64,000 nt of DNA from JBFWUW01 sp050247075 (GCA_050247075.1 JBFWUW010000005.1:75115-139114); one strand, 5' to 3'; counted from the first letter of the stretch, positions 41,670 through 52,833 are shown. The notes: generated by a model from the sequence alone, not told the origin. Translations and numbers: made by a program.

Positions 41670-44405
41670 ATGAAAACTCATGTGATCTCCGCGATCTTTC
41701 TGCGGAACCTGAAGAGCTACTTCAGCAACCCGACGGGTTACGTGTTCATTTGCGTATTCGTGCTGCTCTGTACGTTCGCGGCGTTTTGGCCGCACGAGTT
41801 TTTCAACGCCAACCTGGCCAACTTCGACCAGCTCAACACCTATCTGCCCTACATTTTGCTGGTATTCATACCGGCCATCACCATGAGCGTATGGGCCGAG
41901 GAGCGCCGCCAAGGGACCGACGAATTATTGCTGACCATTCCGGCCAGCGACCTGGACGTGGTACTGGGCAAATACCTGGCCGCGGTGGCGATTTACACGG
42001 TCTCGTTGGCTTTTTCACTGTATAACGTAATCTGGTTGTGGATCTGGTCGAATGGCAACGTCGATCTGGGGCTGATCGCCGGCAACTACTTTGGTTATTG
42101 GCTGGTGGGGCTGGCCATGCTGGCGGCGGGCATGGTGGCGTCGTTCTTGACCAGCAATCTCACGGTCGGCTTCATCCTGGGTTTATTGTTCAATGCTCCA
42201 CTGGTCTTCGCCGGGGCGGTCGATACGGTTCCCTGGCTGCCAACGTCTTTCACGCGAAATATCAAGAACCTGAGCATCGCCGAGCAATTCCGCGATTTCG
42301 GCCAAGGGGTGGTGAGTTTCACCAACATTCTGTACTTCATCCTGGCCACCGGCATCATGCTGTATTTGTGCCTGGTGCTGATCGGCCGCCGGCACTGGTT
42401 TGGCGGGCGTGACGGGCACTCCATGTTGTTGCACTTTATCGTCCGCAGCGTGGCCTTGGGCGCGGCTTGCGTTGGCTTGCTGGTGCTCTGCAATGCCATT
42501 CCCTCGGTTGCCAGCAGCCGCCTGGATGTTACCGCCGAGGGGCTGAGCTCGCTCTCCACGCATACGGTGAAAGCCTTGCGGGAACTGCCGGAAGACCACC
42601 CGGTAACCATCGACGCCTACATCAGCCCCACCGTACCGGAGGCTTACGTGCCAACGCGGCTGAACTTGCTCTCGATTCTTCGCGAGTTCAAGGCGCTGGC
42701 CAAGGGCAAGGTCGAAGTCCGTGTCCACCCCACCGAACCCTTCACCGACGACGCCCAATACGCCAGCGACCAGTTCGGCATCAAGGGCCAGCAGGTCATC
42801 AATCGTTCGCGCGGGACAACCAAGGCCGAGGAAATCTACATGGGTGTGGCCTTTACCTCCGGCCTGAACAAGGTCGTGGTGCCGTTTTTCGACAAGGGCA
42901 TTCCGGCCGAGTACGAGCTATTGCGCTCGGTGGTCACGGTCGCCCAGCAGAAGCGCAAGACCCTGGCCGTACTGACGACCGACGCCAAACTGTTCGGCAC
43001 GTTCGACATGCAGCGCTTTACGCCCGGCCAAGACCAGCAACTGGTCAACGAACTCAAGAAGCAGTACGACGTAATCCAAGTCAACGCCGACAGCCCCATC
43101 ACGCAAGAATTCGACGTGCTGCTGGCCGTGCAGCCCTCCACGCTGTCACCCGAGCAAATGCCCAATTTCATCAATGCCGTGCGGTCGGGCCGCAAGACGG
43201 CCATCTTTGAGGATCCGTTCTCGTTTTTCTTTCAGGTGGCCGGAACCAGCTTCCCCAAGGATCCGCCGGGCGGCATGAACCCCTTTATGCAGCAACAGCC
43301 GCCGCAGCCCAAGGGAAATATCGACCCCTTGTGGACCATGCTGGGCGTCAAGTTCGATGGCGGCAACGTCGTCTGGCAAGAATACAATCCTTATCCCAAT
43401 ATCGACGACTTCACGCGCATCAAGGAGTTCGTGTTTATTGGGCCCGGTTCTGGTGCCGAGGTCCCCTTCAACGAAGAGGACTCGATTACATCCAACTTGC
43501 AAGAACTGTTGTTTCCCGCGCCGGGCAGCATCACCCGCAATGAAGCTGTCGATCTGAACTACGAGGTTCTCGTCAAGACCGGCCCTCGCATCGGCACCAT
43601 CCCCGCCATGGACCTGCGCTCGGCATTGACTGGCAACATTCGCCTGTTGGACCGTTCCCGCATCATCAAAGACACGCCTTTCCAGTTGGCAGCGCGGATC
43701 AGCGGCAAGATCAAGGCCGATCCTTTCTCGGAAGAATCCGACAAAGAGGGTGACGGCAAGGAAGGTGGCGACAAGAAATCTGGCGGGTCGGAAATTGACG
43801 TCGTGCTGGTGGCCGATATCGACCTGCTCTCGACCCAATTCTTCGACCTGCGCCAGCGGGGGAACGACGACGATTTCAAACTGCGGCCCGACAACGTAAC
43901 GTTCGTGCTGAACGTGCTCGACTCGCTGGCGGGCGACGACCGCTTTATCGAAGTCCGCAAGCGCCGCCGCGAACACCGCACCTTGCAGCAGATCGAAGAG
44001 AAAGTCTCCGACGCCAGGAAAAGCGCCGCCAAGGAGCGGGCCGATTTCTTGGAGGACATCAAGGTCTTGATTACCCAAATCCAGGGAGAGCTGGATGCCG
44101 AGGTTGCCAAGATCGACGATACGCCCAACCTCAGCGCAACCGAGCGGGCTCAGCGCAAGGCGATCGCCCAGCAAGTCGCCAGCAAGCGGCTGCAGAAAGA
44201 GACCGAGGTTAAAGACCGCCAAAAGGACGAGAAGTTTAACCAGATCGAGCGCGAGCTCGATCGCGATATCCGCAATCTGCAAGGGGGCCAACGGGCCTGG
44301 GCCACCGCCTTGGCCCCGCTCTTGCCGCTGCTGCTGGGCTTTATCATGCTTGTCAATGTCCGCCTCCGCGAGAAAGAGGGCGTGCCCAAGAGCCGCCGTA
44401 AGTAG
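41670..44405 (+). CDS. ABC-2 permease fused to a GldG-like domain
   Basis: The product is 911 residues. The first 250 residues have six membrane segments with the GldF-like opening SAIFLRNLKSYFSNPTGYVF, and AVAIYTVSLAFSLYNVIWLW, VGLAMLAAGMVASFLTSNL. A further segment at about 250-270 leads to a large soluble part with GldG family sequence (HTVKALRELPEDHPVTIDAYIS, SRGTTKAEEIYMGVAFTSGLNKVVVPFFDKG). A charged coiled-coil region at about 770-890 precedes a last membrane helix (LAPLLPLLLGFIMLVNV). It pairs with the ATPase at 40856 and the DUF4340 protein. Confidence 0.9.
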   Translation: MKTHVISAIFLRNLKSYFSNPTGYVFICVFVLLCTFAAFWPHEFFNANLANFDQLNTYLPYILLVFIPAITMSVWAEERRQGTDELLLTIPASDLDVVLGKYLAAVAIYTVSLAFSLYNVIWLWIWSNGNVDLGLIAGNYFGYWLVGLAMLAAGMVASFLTSNLTVGFILGLLFNAPLVFAGAVDTVPWLPTSFTRNIKNLSIAEQFRDFGQGVVSFTNILYFILATGIMLYLCLVLIGRRHWFGGRDGHSMLLHFIVRSVALGAACVGLLVLCNAIPSVASSRLDVTAEGLSSLSTHTVKALRELPEDHPVTIDAYISPTVPEAYVPTRLNLLSILREFKALAKGKVEVRVHPTEPFTDDAQYASDQFGIKGQQVINRSRGTTKAEEIYMGVAFTSGLNKVVVPFFDKGIPAEYELLRSVVTVAQQKRKTLAVLTTDAKLFGTFDMQRFTPGQDQQLVNELKKQYDVIQVNADSPITQEFDVLLAVQPSTLSPEQMPNFINAVRSGRKTAIFEDPFSFFFQVAGTSFPKDPPGGMNPFMQQQPPQPKGNIDPLWTMLGVKFDGGNVVWQEYNPYPNIDDFTRIKEFVFIGPGSGAEVPFNEEDSITSNLQELLFPAPGSITRNEAVDLNYEVLVKTGPRIGTIPAMDLRSALTGNIRLLDRSRIIKDTPFQLAARISGKIKADPFSEESDKEGDGKEGGDKKSGGSEIDVVLVADIDLLSTQFFDLRQRGNDDDFKLRPDNVTFVLNVLDSLAGDDRFIEVRKRRREHRTLQQIEEKVSDARKSAAKERADFLEDIKVLITQIQGELDAEVAKIDDTPNLSATERAQRKAIAQQVASKRLQKETEVKDRQKDEKFNQIERELDRDIRNLQGGQRAWATALAPLLPLLLGFIMLVNVRLREKEGVPKSRRK

Positions 44406-44480
44406 TCGGCGGCAAGCTGCCGCGGGGGCCTCCATTCCATCCATCCAAAGTTTTGAGATAACCTCTCAGGACCATTTACG

Positions 44481-46619
44481 ATGAACGAAAACGTCAAGAC
44501 ACTGGTATTCGTGGGTGCGGCCGTCCTGTTGTCGGCGGCTGGCTACGTGGCATCCAACACGCTCCGCTCGCGCCAAGACAACGTCAACGCCGGCATCGGT
44601 GCGCTGTTCCCCGATTTCAAGGATCCACTGGCCGCCGCCCGGCTGAAAATCTCGGATGTCGATGAGGTCACCGGTACGCCGGAGAGCTTTGAAGTCGCCA
44701 ACAGCAAGGGGATCTGGTCGATTCCCTCGCATGAGGACTACCCGGCAGATGCCGCCAAACAACTGGAGGAAGCCGCCGCCAGCCTGATCGACTTGTCGAC
44801 CTCGTCCTACGTCTCGGATCGCAAGTCCGACCACGCCATCTATGGCGTGCTCAACCCCGACGAACAGCACGAGTCGGGCGTGACCGGCGTGGGCAAGCGA
44901 GTGACGATGGAAGACGCCACCGGCGTCCCGCTGTGCGACTTCATCATCGGCAAGGCCGAACCCGACCAGCCCGATATCCGCTATGTTCGACTGCCCAGCC
45001 AAGACCGCATCTACCGCGTAAAAATCAATGTAGACAAGCTCTCCACCAAGTTTGCCGATTGGATCGAGAAAGATCTGCTCAAGATCGACACGTTCGACAT
45101 GCGGCGGATACTGCTGGACCACTACACGGCCCAGCTCACGCAACGGGGTGTCAAACTGGATCAGGGCGAAAAGATCCGCCTCGATTACAACGACAAAGAC
45201 TCTAAATGGGCGCTAGCCAGCCTGATACCGGGCGATGCCTCGCCCGAGGAAAAAGAAGAACCGCTGGCCACCGGCGAGGAACTGCTTACCGACAAGGTCA
45301 ACGACCTTAAGAACTCCATCGACCAGATCAAGATTGTCGATGTCCACCGCAAGCCCAAGGGGCTGGGGCGCGACCTGCGGGCGGAACTTGGTCCCGGCGA
45401 ACGCGACCAAGAGGCCTTTGCCTCGCTGGTTCCTCGCGGATTTTACCCTCTCTCCGACGGTCCCATGTTGGGGGCCGCCGGCGAGGCGCAGATCGGCAAC
45501 GCCAATGGCGTCCGCTATGTGCTGCGGTTCGGCGGGCTGGACACCAGCAGCCAGGGAAAAAAAGCAGCCGAGGAGAAACCAGTCGAAGGTGAAGAGGCTG
45601 TTCCCCAAGACGATGGCGGTGCCAACCGCTTCTTGCTGGTGATGGCCGAGTTTGATCCCAGCTTCATCCCCAAGCCGGAACTCAAAGTCAAGCAGCTTCC
45701 CCCACTGGAGGAGCTGCTGCAAGCAGATCCCCCCGCCGAGGAAAAGCCAACCGGCGAAACACCCAAGAAAAATGCCGCGGGCAAGCCAGGCAAGGATGCT
45801 GACAAGCCTGCCAAAGATGGGGACAAACCCACGAAAACCAAAGAGTCCGGCAAGCCGGCGGCAAGTGGGCCGAAACTAAAGGCACCTGGAACGAACGATT
45901 CCGGGGAGAAGCCAGAGAACGCTGACAAGCCAGCCGAACCCGATGATCCCGCTGAAGATGCACTGCCCGAGGAAGCCGCGTCAGAAGACCAGTCTTCTTG
46001 CACCGCTCCCGCGGCCACGGATATAGCGGCGACGTTGTTCCAGGAGACCCCCGCGGACAAAAAGCAAGAACCGGCCGATAAGCCTGCCGCGGAAGACAAA
46101 CCCGCTGAGGATAAACCAGCCGACGAGGCCAAACCGGCCGATGGAGACAAGCCGGCCACCGATGATGCCGCCAAGCAGGCCGAGGAAGAAGCCCGCAAGA
46201 AAGCGGCCGCCGAATTGCTGCGCAACGAGCAGGATGACGACCGCAAGATCGCCGATTACAAACGCAAAGTCCGGGCCGGACGAGACCGCGTGAAGGAACT
46301 CAACGATCGCTTTGCCGACTGGTACTATGTCATTTCGGACTCGATGTACCACAAGATCTTGCTCGACCGGGCCGAACTGGTCAAAACGGCCGAACCAGAG
46401 AAAGAACCCGCGGACGAATCTGGCGACGACGCACCCGGTGAAGACACGCCTGGCGAGGACGCACCCGCCGACGATGCACCTGCCGACGACGCCGCCGCGC
46501 CTGACAAAGCTCCTGTCAAGCCAGAAGCCGCCCCGGCCAAACCGACTACGCCCGCGCCCGCGAAACCCGCCGCACCGCCCGCGGCCAAGCCAGCCGCTCC
46601 GCCAGCGAAGCCCAAATAG
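44481..46619 (+). CDS. DUF4340 protein with a long low-complexity tail
   Basis: The product is 712 residues. It starts with a membrane helix (TLVFVGAAVLLSAAGYVASN) and a DUF4340 region (ESFEVANSKGIWSIPSHEDYPADAAKQLEEAA, FIIGKAEPDQPDIRYVRLPSQDRIYRVKI). From about residue 405 to the end it is rich in Lys, Pro, Ala, Glu and Asp, with PADKPAEDKPADE-type units and a Pro/Ala/Lys terminus (46,450-46,615). DUF4340 proteins are common partners of Gld-like ABC systems. The disordered part could span or bind the periplasmic matrix. Confidence 0.88.
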   Translation: MNENVKTLVFVGAAVLLSAAGYVASNTLRSRQDNVNAGIGALFPDFKDPLAAARLKISDVDEVTGTPESFEVANSKGIWSIPSHEDYPADAAKQLEEAAASLIDLSTSSYVSDRKSDHAIYGVLNPDEQHESGVTGVGKRVTMEDATGVPLCDFIIGKAEPDQPDIRYVRLPSQDRIYRVKINVDKLSTKFADWIEKDLLKIDTFDMRRILLDHYTAQLTQRGVKLDQGEKIRLDYNDKDSKWALASLIPGDASPEEKEEPLATGEELLTDKVNDLKNSIDQIKIVDVHRKPKGLGRDLRAELGPGERDQEAFASLVPRGFYPLSDGPMLGAAGEAQIGNANGVRYVLRFGGLDTSSQGKKAAEEKPVEGEEAVPQDDGGANRFLLVMAEFDPSFIPKPELKVKQLPPLEELLQADPPAEEKPTGETPKKNAAGKPGKDADKPAKDGDKPTKTKESGKPAASGPKLKAPGTNDSGEKPENADKPAEPDDPAEDALPEEAASEDQSSCTAPAATDIAATLFQETPADKKQEPADKPAAEDKPAEDKPADEAKPADGDKPATDDAAKQAEEEARKKAAAELLRNEQDDDRKIADYKRKVRAGRDRVKELNDRFADWYYVISDSMYHKILLDRAELVKTAEPEKEPADESGDDAPGEDTPGEDAPADDAPADDAAAPDKAPVKPEAAPAKPTTPAPAKPAAPPAAKPAAPPAKPK

Positions 46620-46660
46620 CTGCAAGCGGTTCTGCCGGGCTGAAGGATTCCAGGGGCAAC

Positions 46661-47815
46661 TTAAACGCGCAAAAAATCTCCCCAAATTCCGTCGCTGACA
46701 AACAGCCCCTCGCGAGTCAGGCGGATTCGCCGGCCATCATCGGCCAGCAAGCCCGCCCCGATATGCCGCGGCAGTTTCTCGCCGACCAGCGATTCGACTT
46801 CAAAACCGGTCTGCCGGGCGAAAGCCTCGCGGTCGATGCCGGCCATCCGCCGCAAGCCCAGCACCAGCGCCTCGCGGGCACGGTCGGGCGGTAGCAATGT
46901 CTCTGACTCGGCCACGGGCGATTGTCCGGCCAGCACCCGCTTGATGTACGTTGTCGTACTGCGATGGTTGACCTCGCGACGGCCAGCCACGTAGCGGGCC
47001 GCACCAGGTCCGGCGGCAAAGTACTCGGCGGCGGCCCAGTAGGTTTCGTTGTGGCGGCAGCGGTAGCCGGGCAGGGCGTGGTTGCTGACTTCGTAGTGTT
47101 CGTAACCAGCTTTCGCCAGCCGGTCGATGGCCTGTCCAAACATGGCCCGCTGCAATTCGTCATCAGCGGCAGGCAGTTCGCCCCGCAGTTGCCGGCCCCA
47201 AAACGTGGTGCCACGTTCAAACGTCAGCCCATAGGTAGAAACGTGACTCGGCTTTAGCGCCACGGCCTGCTCCACATCGGCCAGCCATTCCTCCAGCGTC
47301 TCGCCCGGCGCGGCAAATATCAGGTCGAGCGACAGGCTGGCCACGCGCGGCCGGGCCAGTTCCATAGCGCGGGCGATCATTTCGGCCTGATGGTCGCGTT
47401 CCAGCAACCGCAGCTTGTCCAGACGAAACGATTGCGCTCCCAGGCTCAGACGGTTGACGCCGGCCGCTTCCAAGACATCCAACCGGGCCGCATCGATATC
47501 AATCGGATTGGCCTCCACGCTCATCTCGTTCGGCTCGGCCAGTGGAAACCAACGCCGCACTATTCGCAGCAGCCGGCACAGGTCGGCCGGCGGCAAATGC
47601 GTAGGCGTGCCTCCCCCAAAAAACAGCGTCTCCACCTCGCGCGGGCGGCCCAGCGCGGCCAACTCCATTTCCAGCGCGGCCAGGTAGCCGGCGATCAAGT
47701 CGTCGCGTCCGGCCGCCACGGTAAAGTTGCAATACCCGCAACGATGGACGCAAAACGGAACATGGATATATGCCGCGCGAGGCTCGGCCAAGGTCGTCGG
47801 CGCGGCATGGGGCAT
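46661..47815 (-). CDS. hemW: HemW-like radical SAM heme chaperone
   Basis: The product is 384 residues from the ATG at 47815; a TTG at 47869 is an upstream alternative. The radical SAM motif CxxxCxxC is CVHRCGYC (Cys 22, 26, 29) after AAYIHVPF. The family block VETLFFGGGTPTHLPPADL and SVEANPIDID follow. The C-terminal HemN-like domain ends near GRRIRLTREGLFVSDGIW. HemW inserts heme into respiratory proteins; true coproporphyrinogen oxidase (HemN) is less likely because the extra HemN N-terminal region is missing. Confidence 0.93.
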   Translation of the reverse strand: MPHAAPTTLAEPRAAYIHVPFCVHRCGYCNFTVAAGRDDLIAGYLAALEMELAALGRPREVETLFFGGGTPTHLPPADLCRLLRIVRRWFPLAEPNEMSVEANPIDIDAARLDVLEAAGVNRLSLGAQSFRLDKLRLLERDHQAEMIARAMELARPRVASLSLDLIFAAPGETLEEWLADVEQAVALKPSHVSTYGLTFERGTTFWGRQLRGELPAADDELQRAMFGQAIDRLAKAGYEHYEVSNHALPGYRCRHNETYWAAAEYFAAGPGAARYVAGRREVNHRSTTTYIKRVLAGQSPVAESETLLPPDRAREALVLGLRRMAGIDREAFARQTGFEVESLVGEKLPRHIGAGLLADDGRRIRLTREGLFVSDGIWGDFLRV

Positions 47816-48128
47816 GGGCTTGTCCAAACTCGTCTTCCAGGCAAAGTGATCCGTCCCTTTCCGTCGCAACGTGGCATTGAACCATCATCGGGCCGTTAAG
47901 GATATGGTCTGAAATAACTTCCCGTTTCCCAGGGGCGGCAGCCTCGCCGTTACGGACCTCTTCGCGACCTCGACACCCGCCCCCGGCACCGATAAGCTTG
48001 GGTTGGGCCGCAAGGAAATATTCCCCGCGGGCATGGCGGTCATGGTTCAATGCGGATTGTGGCCGTGCAATATCCTGCGGCCGCGCAACCGCTTCCCACC
48101 AACGGCAAAAACCCCACAGCAGGAAATA
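47816..48128. other. Divergent intergenic region, 313 bp
   Basis: It lies between hemW (minus) and the SDR gene (plus). The SDR frame is open from 48003 but lacks family sequence before 48129. AGGAAATA immediately precedes that ATG. I saw nothing else. Confidence 0.4.
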
Positions 48129-48911
48129 ATGTCGAATTCCTATCTTGAGGAGCTGTTCAGTTTGCGGGGCCAGGTGGCCGTGGTCATCGGCGGCACCGGC
48201 GTATTGGGCGGAGCCATTGCCCGCGGCCTGGCCCGCGCGGACGCGACCGTGGTCGTGGCCGGGCGGTCCGAGGAACGGGGCCAGGCTTGCGTGGCCGAGA
48301 TCGAACAGGCTGGCGGCCGGGGGGCCTTTGCCGCCGTTGATGTGGGCCAGCGGCCGTCGATCGAAGCCCTGCTAAATACAGTGCTGTCCCAACAGGGGCA
48401 GGTCGATATTCTCATCAACGGAGCCGGCGTCAATTCGGCCAGCGCCTATGTCGATGTCAAAGATGACGACTGGGAATGGGTGCTGCGGAACAACCTCACC
48501 GCGGTCCACTGGGGCTGCCAGATTTTTGGCGGGCACATGGCCACGCATGGCGGCGGTTCCATCCTGAACATCGCCAGCGTTACATCGGACCGGCCCTTGT
48601 CCAAGGTCTTTGCCTATTCGGCTTCCAAGGCGGCCGTCGTCAATCTTACCCAAAACGTGGCCCGCGAGTTTGCCCCCCAAGGAGTGCGCGTCAATGCGCT
48701 GTGCCCTGGTTTTTTTCCGGCCGAGCAAAACCGCAAGATTCTTGACGCCGACCGCACGGCCAACGTCATGCGGCAAACGCCCATGGCCCGCTTCGGCGAA
48801 CCCGACGAGCTAATCGGTGCCTCGCTGCTGCTGCTGTCGCGCACCGCCGGCAGTTTCATCACCGGCGCGGCCTACTACGTCGACGGCGGCTTCACCGGCA
48901 TGAGGTTCTAG
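48129..48911 (+). CDS. SDR-family oxidoreductase
   Basis: The product is 260 residues with an AGGA Shine-Dalgarno before the ATG at 48129. The cofactor loop is GGTGVLGGAIA (21-31), NNLTAVHWG marks the family, and the catalytic pair is Y163-x3-K167 (YSASK). The C-terminus ends GSFITGAAYYVDGGFTG, standard for classical SDRs. It resembles sugar-acid dehydrogenases such as KduD or gluconate dehydrogenases. It sits 3 bases before zwf, consistent with a role in hexose or gluconate metabolism. Confidence 0.9.
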   Translation: MSNSYLEELFSLRGQVAVVIGGTGVLGGAIARGLARADATVVVAGRSEERGQACVAEIEQAGGRGAFAAVDVGQRPSIEALLNTVLSQQGQVDILINGAGVNSASAYVDVKDDDWEWVLRNNLTAVHWGCQIFGGHMATHGGGSILNIASVTSDRPLSKVFAYSASKAAVVNLTQNVAREFAPQGVRVNALCPGFFPAEQNRKILDADRTANVMRQTPMARFGEPDELIGASLLLLSRTAGSFITGAAYYVDGGFTGMRF

Positions 48912-48914
48912 AAA

Positions 48915-50384
<1,470 letters not shown>

Positions 50385-50417
50385 GAACTGGCCAGGAACA
50401 GCTTCGGCGGCCTTCCT

Positions 50418-50519
50418 CCCTCTCCCTCTGGGAGAGGGCCGGGGTGAGGGTTTTGTTGGATGGGCCATCATTCGCCACTTCCCCTCTCCCCAACCCTCTC
50501 TGAGAGTACCGGGAGAGGG
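50418..50519. repeat. CCCTCTCCC/GGGAGAGGG inverted repeats between zwf and lipA
   Basis: Two tandem elements have the arms CCCTCTCCC and GGGAGAGGG (50418-50426 / 50430-50438, 3-base loop; 50482-50490 / 50511-50519, 20-base loop). GTGAGGGTTTTG follows the first. The convergent position suits a bidirectional terminator for zwf and lipA. Confidence 0.7.
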
Positions 50520-50537
50520 AGCAATTATTCCTTGGCC

Positions 50538-51449
50538 CTACGTCGCCATCTCGCGGGCGTGATAGCTCGACCGCACGAATGGCCCGCTGGCCACTTGCCG
50601 AAAGCCCAGTTGCCGTGCCGCCGCGCCCAACTCGTCAAACTCGGCCGGCGGAATGTACCGTACCACCGGCAAATGCTCGCGGGTGGGCTGCAAGTACTGG
50701 CCCAGCGTCAGCAGGTCGCAACCCGCGTCGCGCAGGTCGCACAGTACATCCATGATCTCCTCGCGCGTTTCGCCCAGGCCCAGCATCAGCCCGCTCTTGG
50801 TTTGAATGGCCGGGTCGAGCACCTTCACGCGCCGCAGCAGTTCCAGAGTCCAACGGTAGTCGCTCTTGCGTCCGCGGACCTGGCGGTAAAGCCGGGGTAC
50901 GGTCTCGGTATTGTGGTTGAAGACCTGGGGACGGGCGGCCACCACCCTTTCGATCGCGCCGGGCTTGCCCAAAAAGTCGGGGGTCAAAACCTCGACAGCG
51001 GCACCAGTCCGCTGCCGCACCGCGAGGATGCTGCGATAAAAATGTACGGCGCCTCCATCGGGCAAGTCGTCCCGCGTCACCGAGGTAATCACCACATGGG
51101 CCAGTCCCAACCGGGCCGCGGCCTCGGCCACGCGTTCCGGCTCGTCGGCGGAGAGTTCCTCGGTCTTCCCCTTGGGTACGGAACAAAAACCGCACGGCCG
51201 CGTGCAAACATTCCCCAAAATCATGAAGGTGGCGGTCTGCTGCGACCAGCACTCCATGCGGTTGGGGCACTTTGCGCTTTCGCAGACGGTATTAAGTCCC
51301 AATTCCTCGACCAGCCGGGCCGTGGCATGGTTGCCGTTGGAGGGGGGAACATTCCGCTTCAACCAACTCGGCAACCGCAACCCCGCCGGAGCCTGTGGCG
51401 CGGGAGCAGAGTCCAGAATCGTCAGTGTCGGCAATTCAGCGTGGGGCAT
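50538..51449 (-). CDS. lipA: Lipoyl synthase
   Basis: The product is 303 residues from the ATG at 51449 (GAAGAGC upstream). The auxiliary cluster cysteines C56-x4-C61-x5-C67 (CESAKCPNRMEC) and the radical SAM motif C82-x3-C86-x2-C89 (CTRPCGFC) are both present. RSSYHA near the C-terminus carries the conserved Ser that binds the auxiliary cluster. LipA inserts two sulfurs into octanoyl-lipoyl domains. Other lip genes are not nearby. Confidence 0.96.
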   Translation of the reverse strand: MPHAELPTLTILDSAPAPQAPAGLRLPSWLKRNVPPSNGNHATARLVEELGLNTVCESAKCPNRMECWSQQTATFMILGNVCTRPCGFCSVPKGKTEELSADEPERVAEAAARLGLAHVVITSVTRDDLPDGGAVHFYRSILAVRQRTGAAVEVLTPDFLGKPGAIERVVAARPQVFNHNTETVPRLYRQVRGRKSDYRWTLELLRRVKVLDPAIQTKSGLMLGLGETREEIMDVLCDLRDAGCDLLTLGQYLQPTREHLPVVRYIPPAEFDELGAAARQLGFRQVASGPFVRSSYHAREMAT

Positions 51450-51673
51450 GCAAGCTCTTCGCGGCAAACAAGAACAGGCCCAATCATCACAGCCCCAGCA
51501 TTCTATCCCAGCCCCCGCCCGCGAGCGAGCGGGATTCCCATCCGCGCAAGGCATCATTCGCGGCGATAGAATGCCCCTGGGACATGCGGGCGATAGGTGG
51601 CCAACAGGGTGCCATGATTGTCGCGGTCCCAAATGCCCTGTTTCCCGAACCCCGACGAACGGAAATTACGCTC

Positions 51674-52570
51674 ATGGGTCCAATGCAGCTCGGCCACGGA
51701 AAAGAATTCGCGCTCGGCGAAACCGACGTCCGCCGCCACTTTCTGGCGCTGTTGCCCACGGCAGGCGTTTGCCATGCGGCGTTTCGCGCGGCCGAAATGC
51801 GGCATGTGGAAGCGGGCCTGTTGCAGTCTCCATGCCTCGATTTTGGCTGTGGCGATGGCTCGTTGGCCGCCGAATGGCTGGCGGGTTGTTGCGATATTGG
51901 AATCGATCTCAACCCGCGACAATTGGCCCAGGCTCGCAAGGCGTACCCGCTGGTGTTGGCGGCCGATGGCGTGCGCCTACCCCTGCCCGACCATTCGTTG
52001 GGTAGTGTCGTGTCGATTTCGGTATTCGAGCATTTAGAGCATCCGGCCGAGACATTGGCCGAGCTTCATCGCGTGCTGCGCCCTGGCGGCGTTCTCGTGG
52101 CGACCATCACCCTGTCCGATCTGCAACAACAACTCTACTGGCCGCGTGTCATCGCGCGGGGCGGGCTGCCTGCTTGCGGCAAGGCTTACGTGCGCCGCCA
52201 AAACTGGCTGTTCGGCCATCGTGCCATGTACGATCAGGCAACCTGGAAGGGCATGCTGAGTGGCGCTGGCTTTCAGTTAACGGCCGCCCGCCCAATAGTC
52301 GCGCCTGGCACGGTCGCCCAATGGGACCGGCGGCTTCCCGCCGCGGCACTGGGGAGATTGTTACGCATGGCGTGCCAGTTTTGCCGTGCCGCCAATGGCT
52401 TCCCGGCCATCGCGCAGCGCGGCTTGTTAAGCGAGAAAAAGCGCGCACATCCACGGCTTTTGCGCCGCCTTATCCGTCGCCCGCGGAACGCATGGAATCG
52501 CTCGCGGCCCGCGATTCTGGATGACACCCAACCGGGCTCGGTACTCTATATTGTCGCCCGCAAGGGATAA
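51674..52570 (+). CDS. Class I SAM-dependent methyltransferase
   Basis: The product is 298 residues from the ATG at 51674, though ATGs at 51614 and 51584 are in frame. Motif I is CLDFGCGDGSLAAEWL (54-69), then DIGIDLNPRQLAQARKAYP, and SVVSISVFEHLEHPAETLAELHRVLRPGGVL, as in the Methyltransf_11 family. The C-terminus is Arg-rich. Substrate not deducible; it may act on a quinone, lipid or sugar. It is divergent from lipA. Confidence 0.82.
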   Translation: MGPMQLGHGKEFALGETDVRRHFLALLPTAGVCHAAFRAAEMRHVEAGLLQSPCLDFGCGDGSLAAEWLAGCCDIGIDLNPRQLAQARKAYPLVLAADGVRLPLPDHSLGSVVSISVFEHLEHPAETLAELHRVLRPGGVLVATITLSDLQQQLYWPRVIARGGLPACGKAYVRRQNWLFGHRAMYDQATWKGMLSGAGFQLTAARPIVAPGTVAQWDRRLPAAALGRLLRMACQFCRAANGFPAIAQRGLLSEKKRAHPRLLRRLIRRPRNAWNRSRPAILDDTQPGSVLYIVARKG

Positions 52571-52646
52571 AAGCGCGGTGGACCCAAAGTAAATTTCCGT
52601 CGTGGCGCTGCTATCCGCCTTTCTTGAAATTCGCCGAGGAATTTTC

Positions 52647-52674
52647 TTGACACACGCCACGGGGGGGGTATGCT
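52647..52674 (+). promoter_or_regulatory. Sigma70-type promoter for the accessory operon
   Basis: TTGACA (52647-52652) and TATGCT (52669-52674) are 16 bases apart. The spacer contains a run of eight G's (52661-52668). The predicted leader is about 150 bases before the ATG at 52834. Confidence 0.6.
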
Positions 52675-52833
52675 CAGCCCGCATCAAAGCAGAAAAAATG
52701 TTTCGTTCGTTTCTTCTCGCAACGCATTTCACTTCTCCTTGGGCACCTGACCGTCCGCTGCTCCTAGCGTAACGGAACATTCTCAATCCCAATTACTCGA
52801 TCGATTTAGTTCACTTGTTATGGAGTTGTCGCC

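Noticed and set aside
43146..44444. 432-codon minus-strand frame
   Set aside because: Antisense to the GldG-like part of the permease fusion; composition without family motifs.
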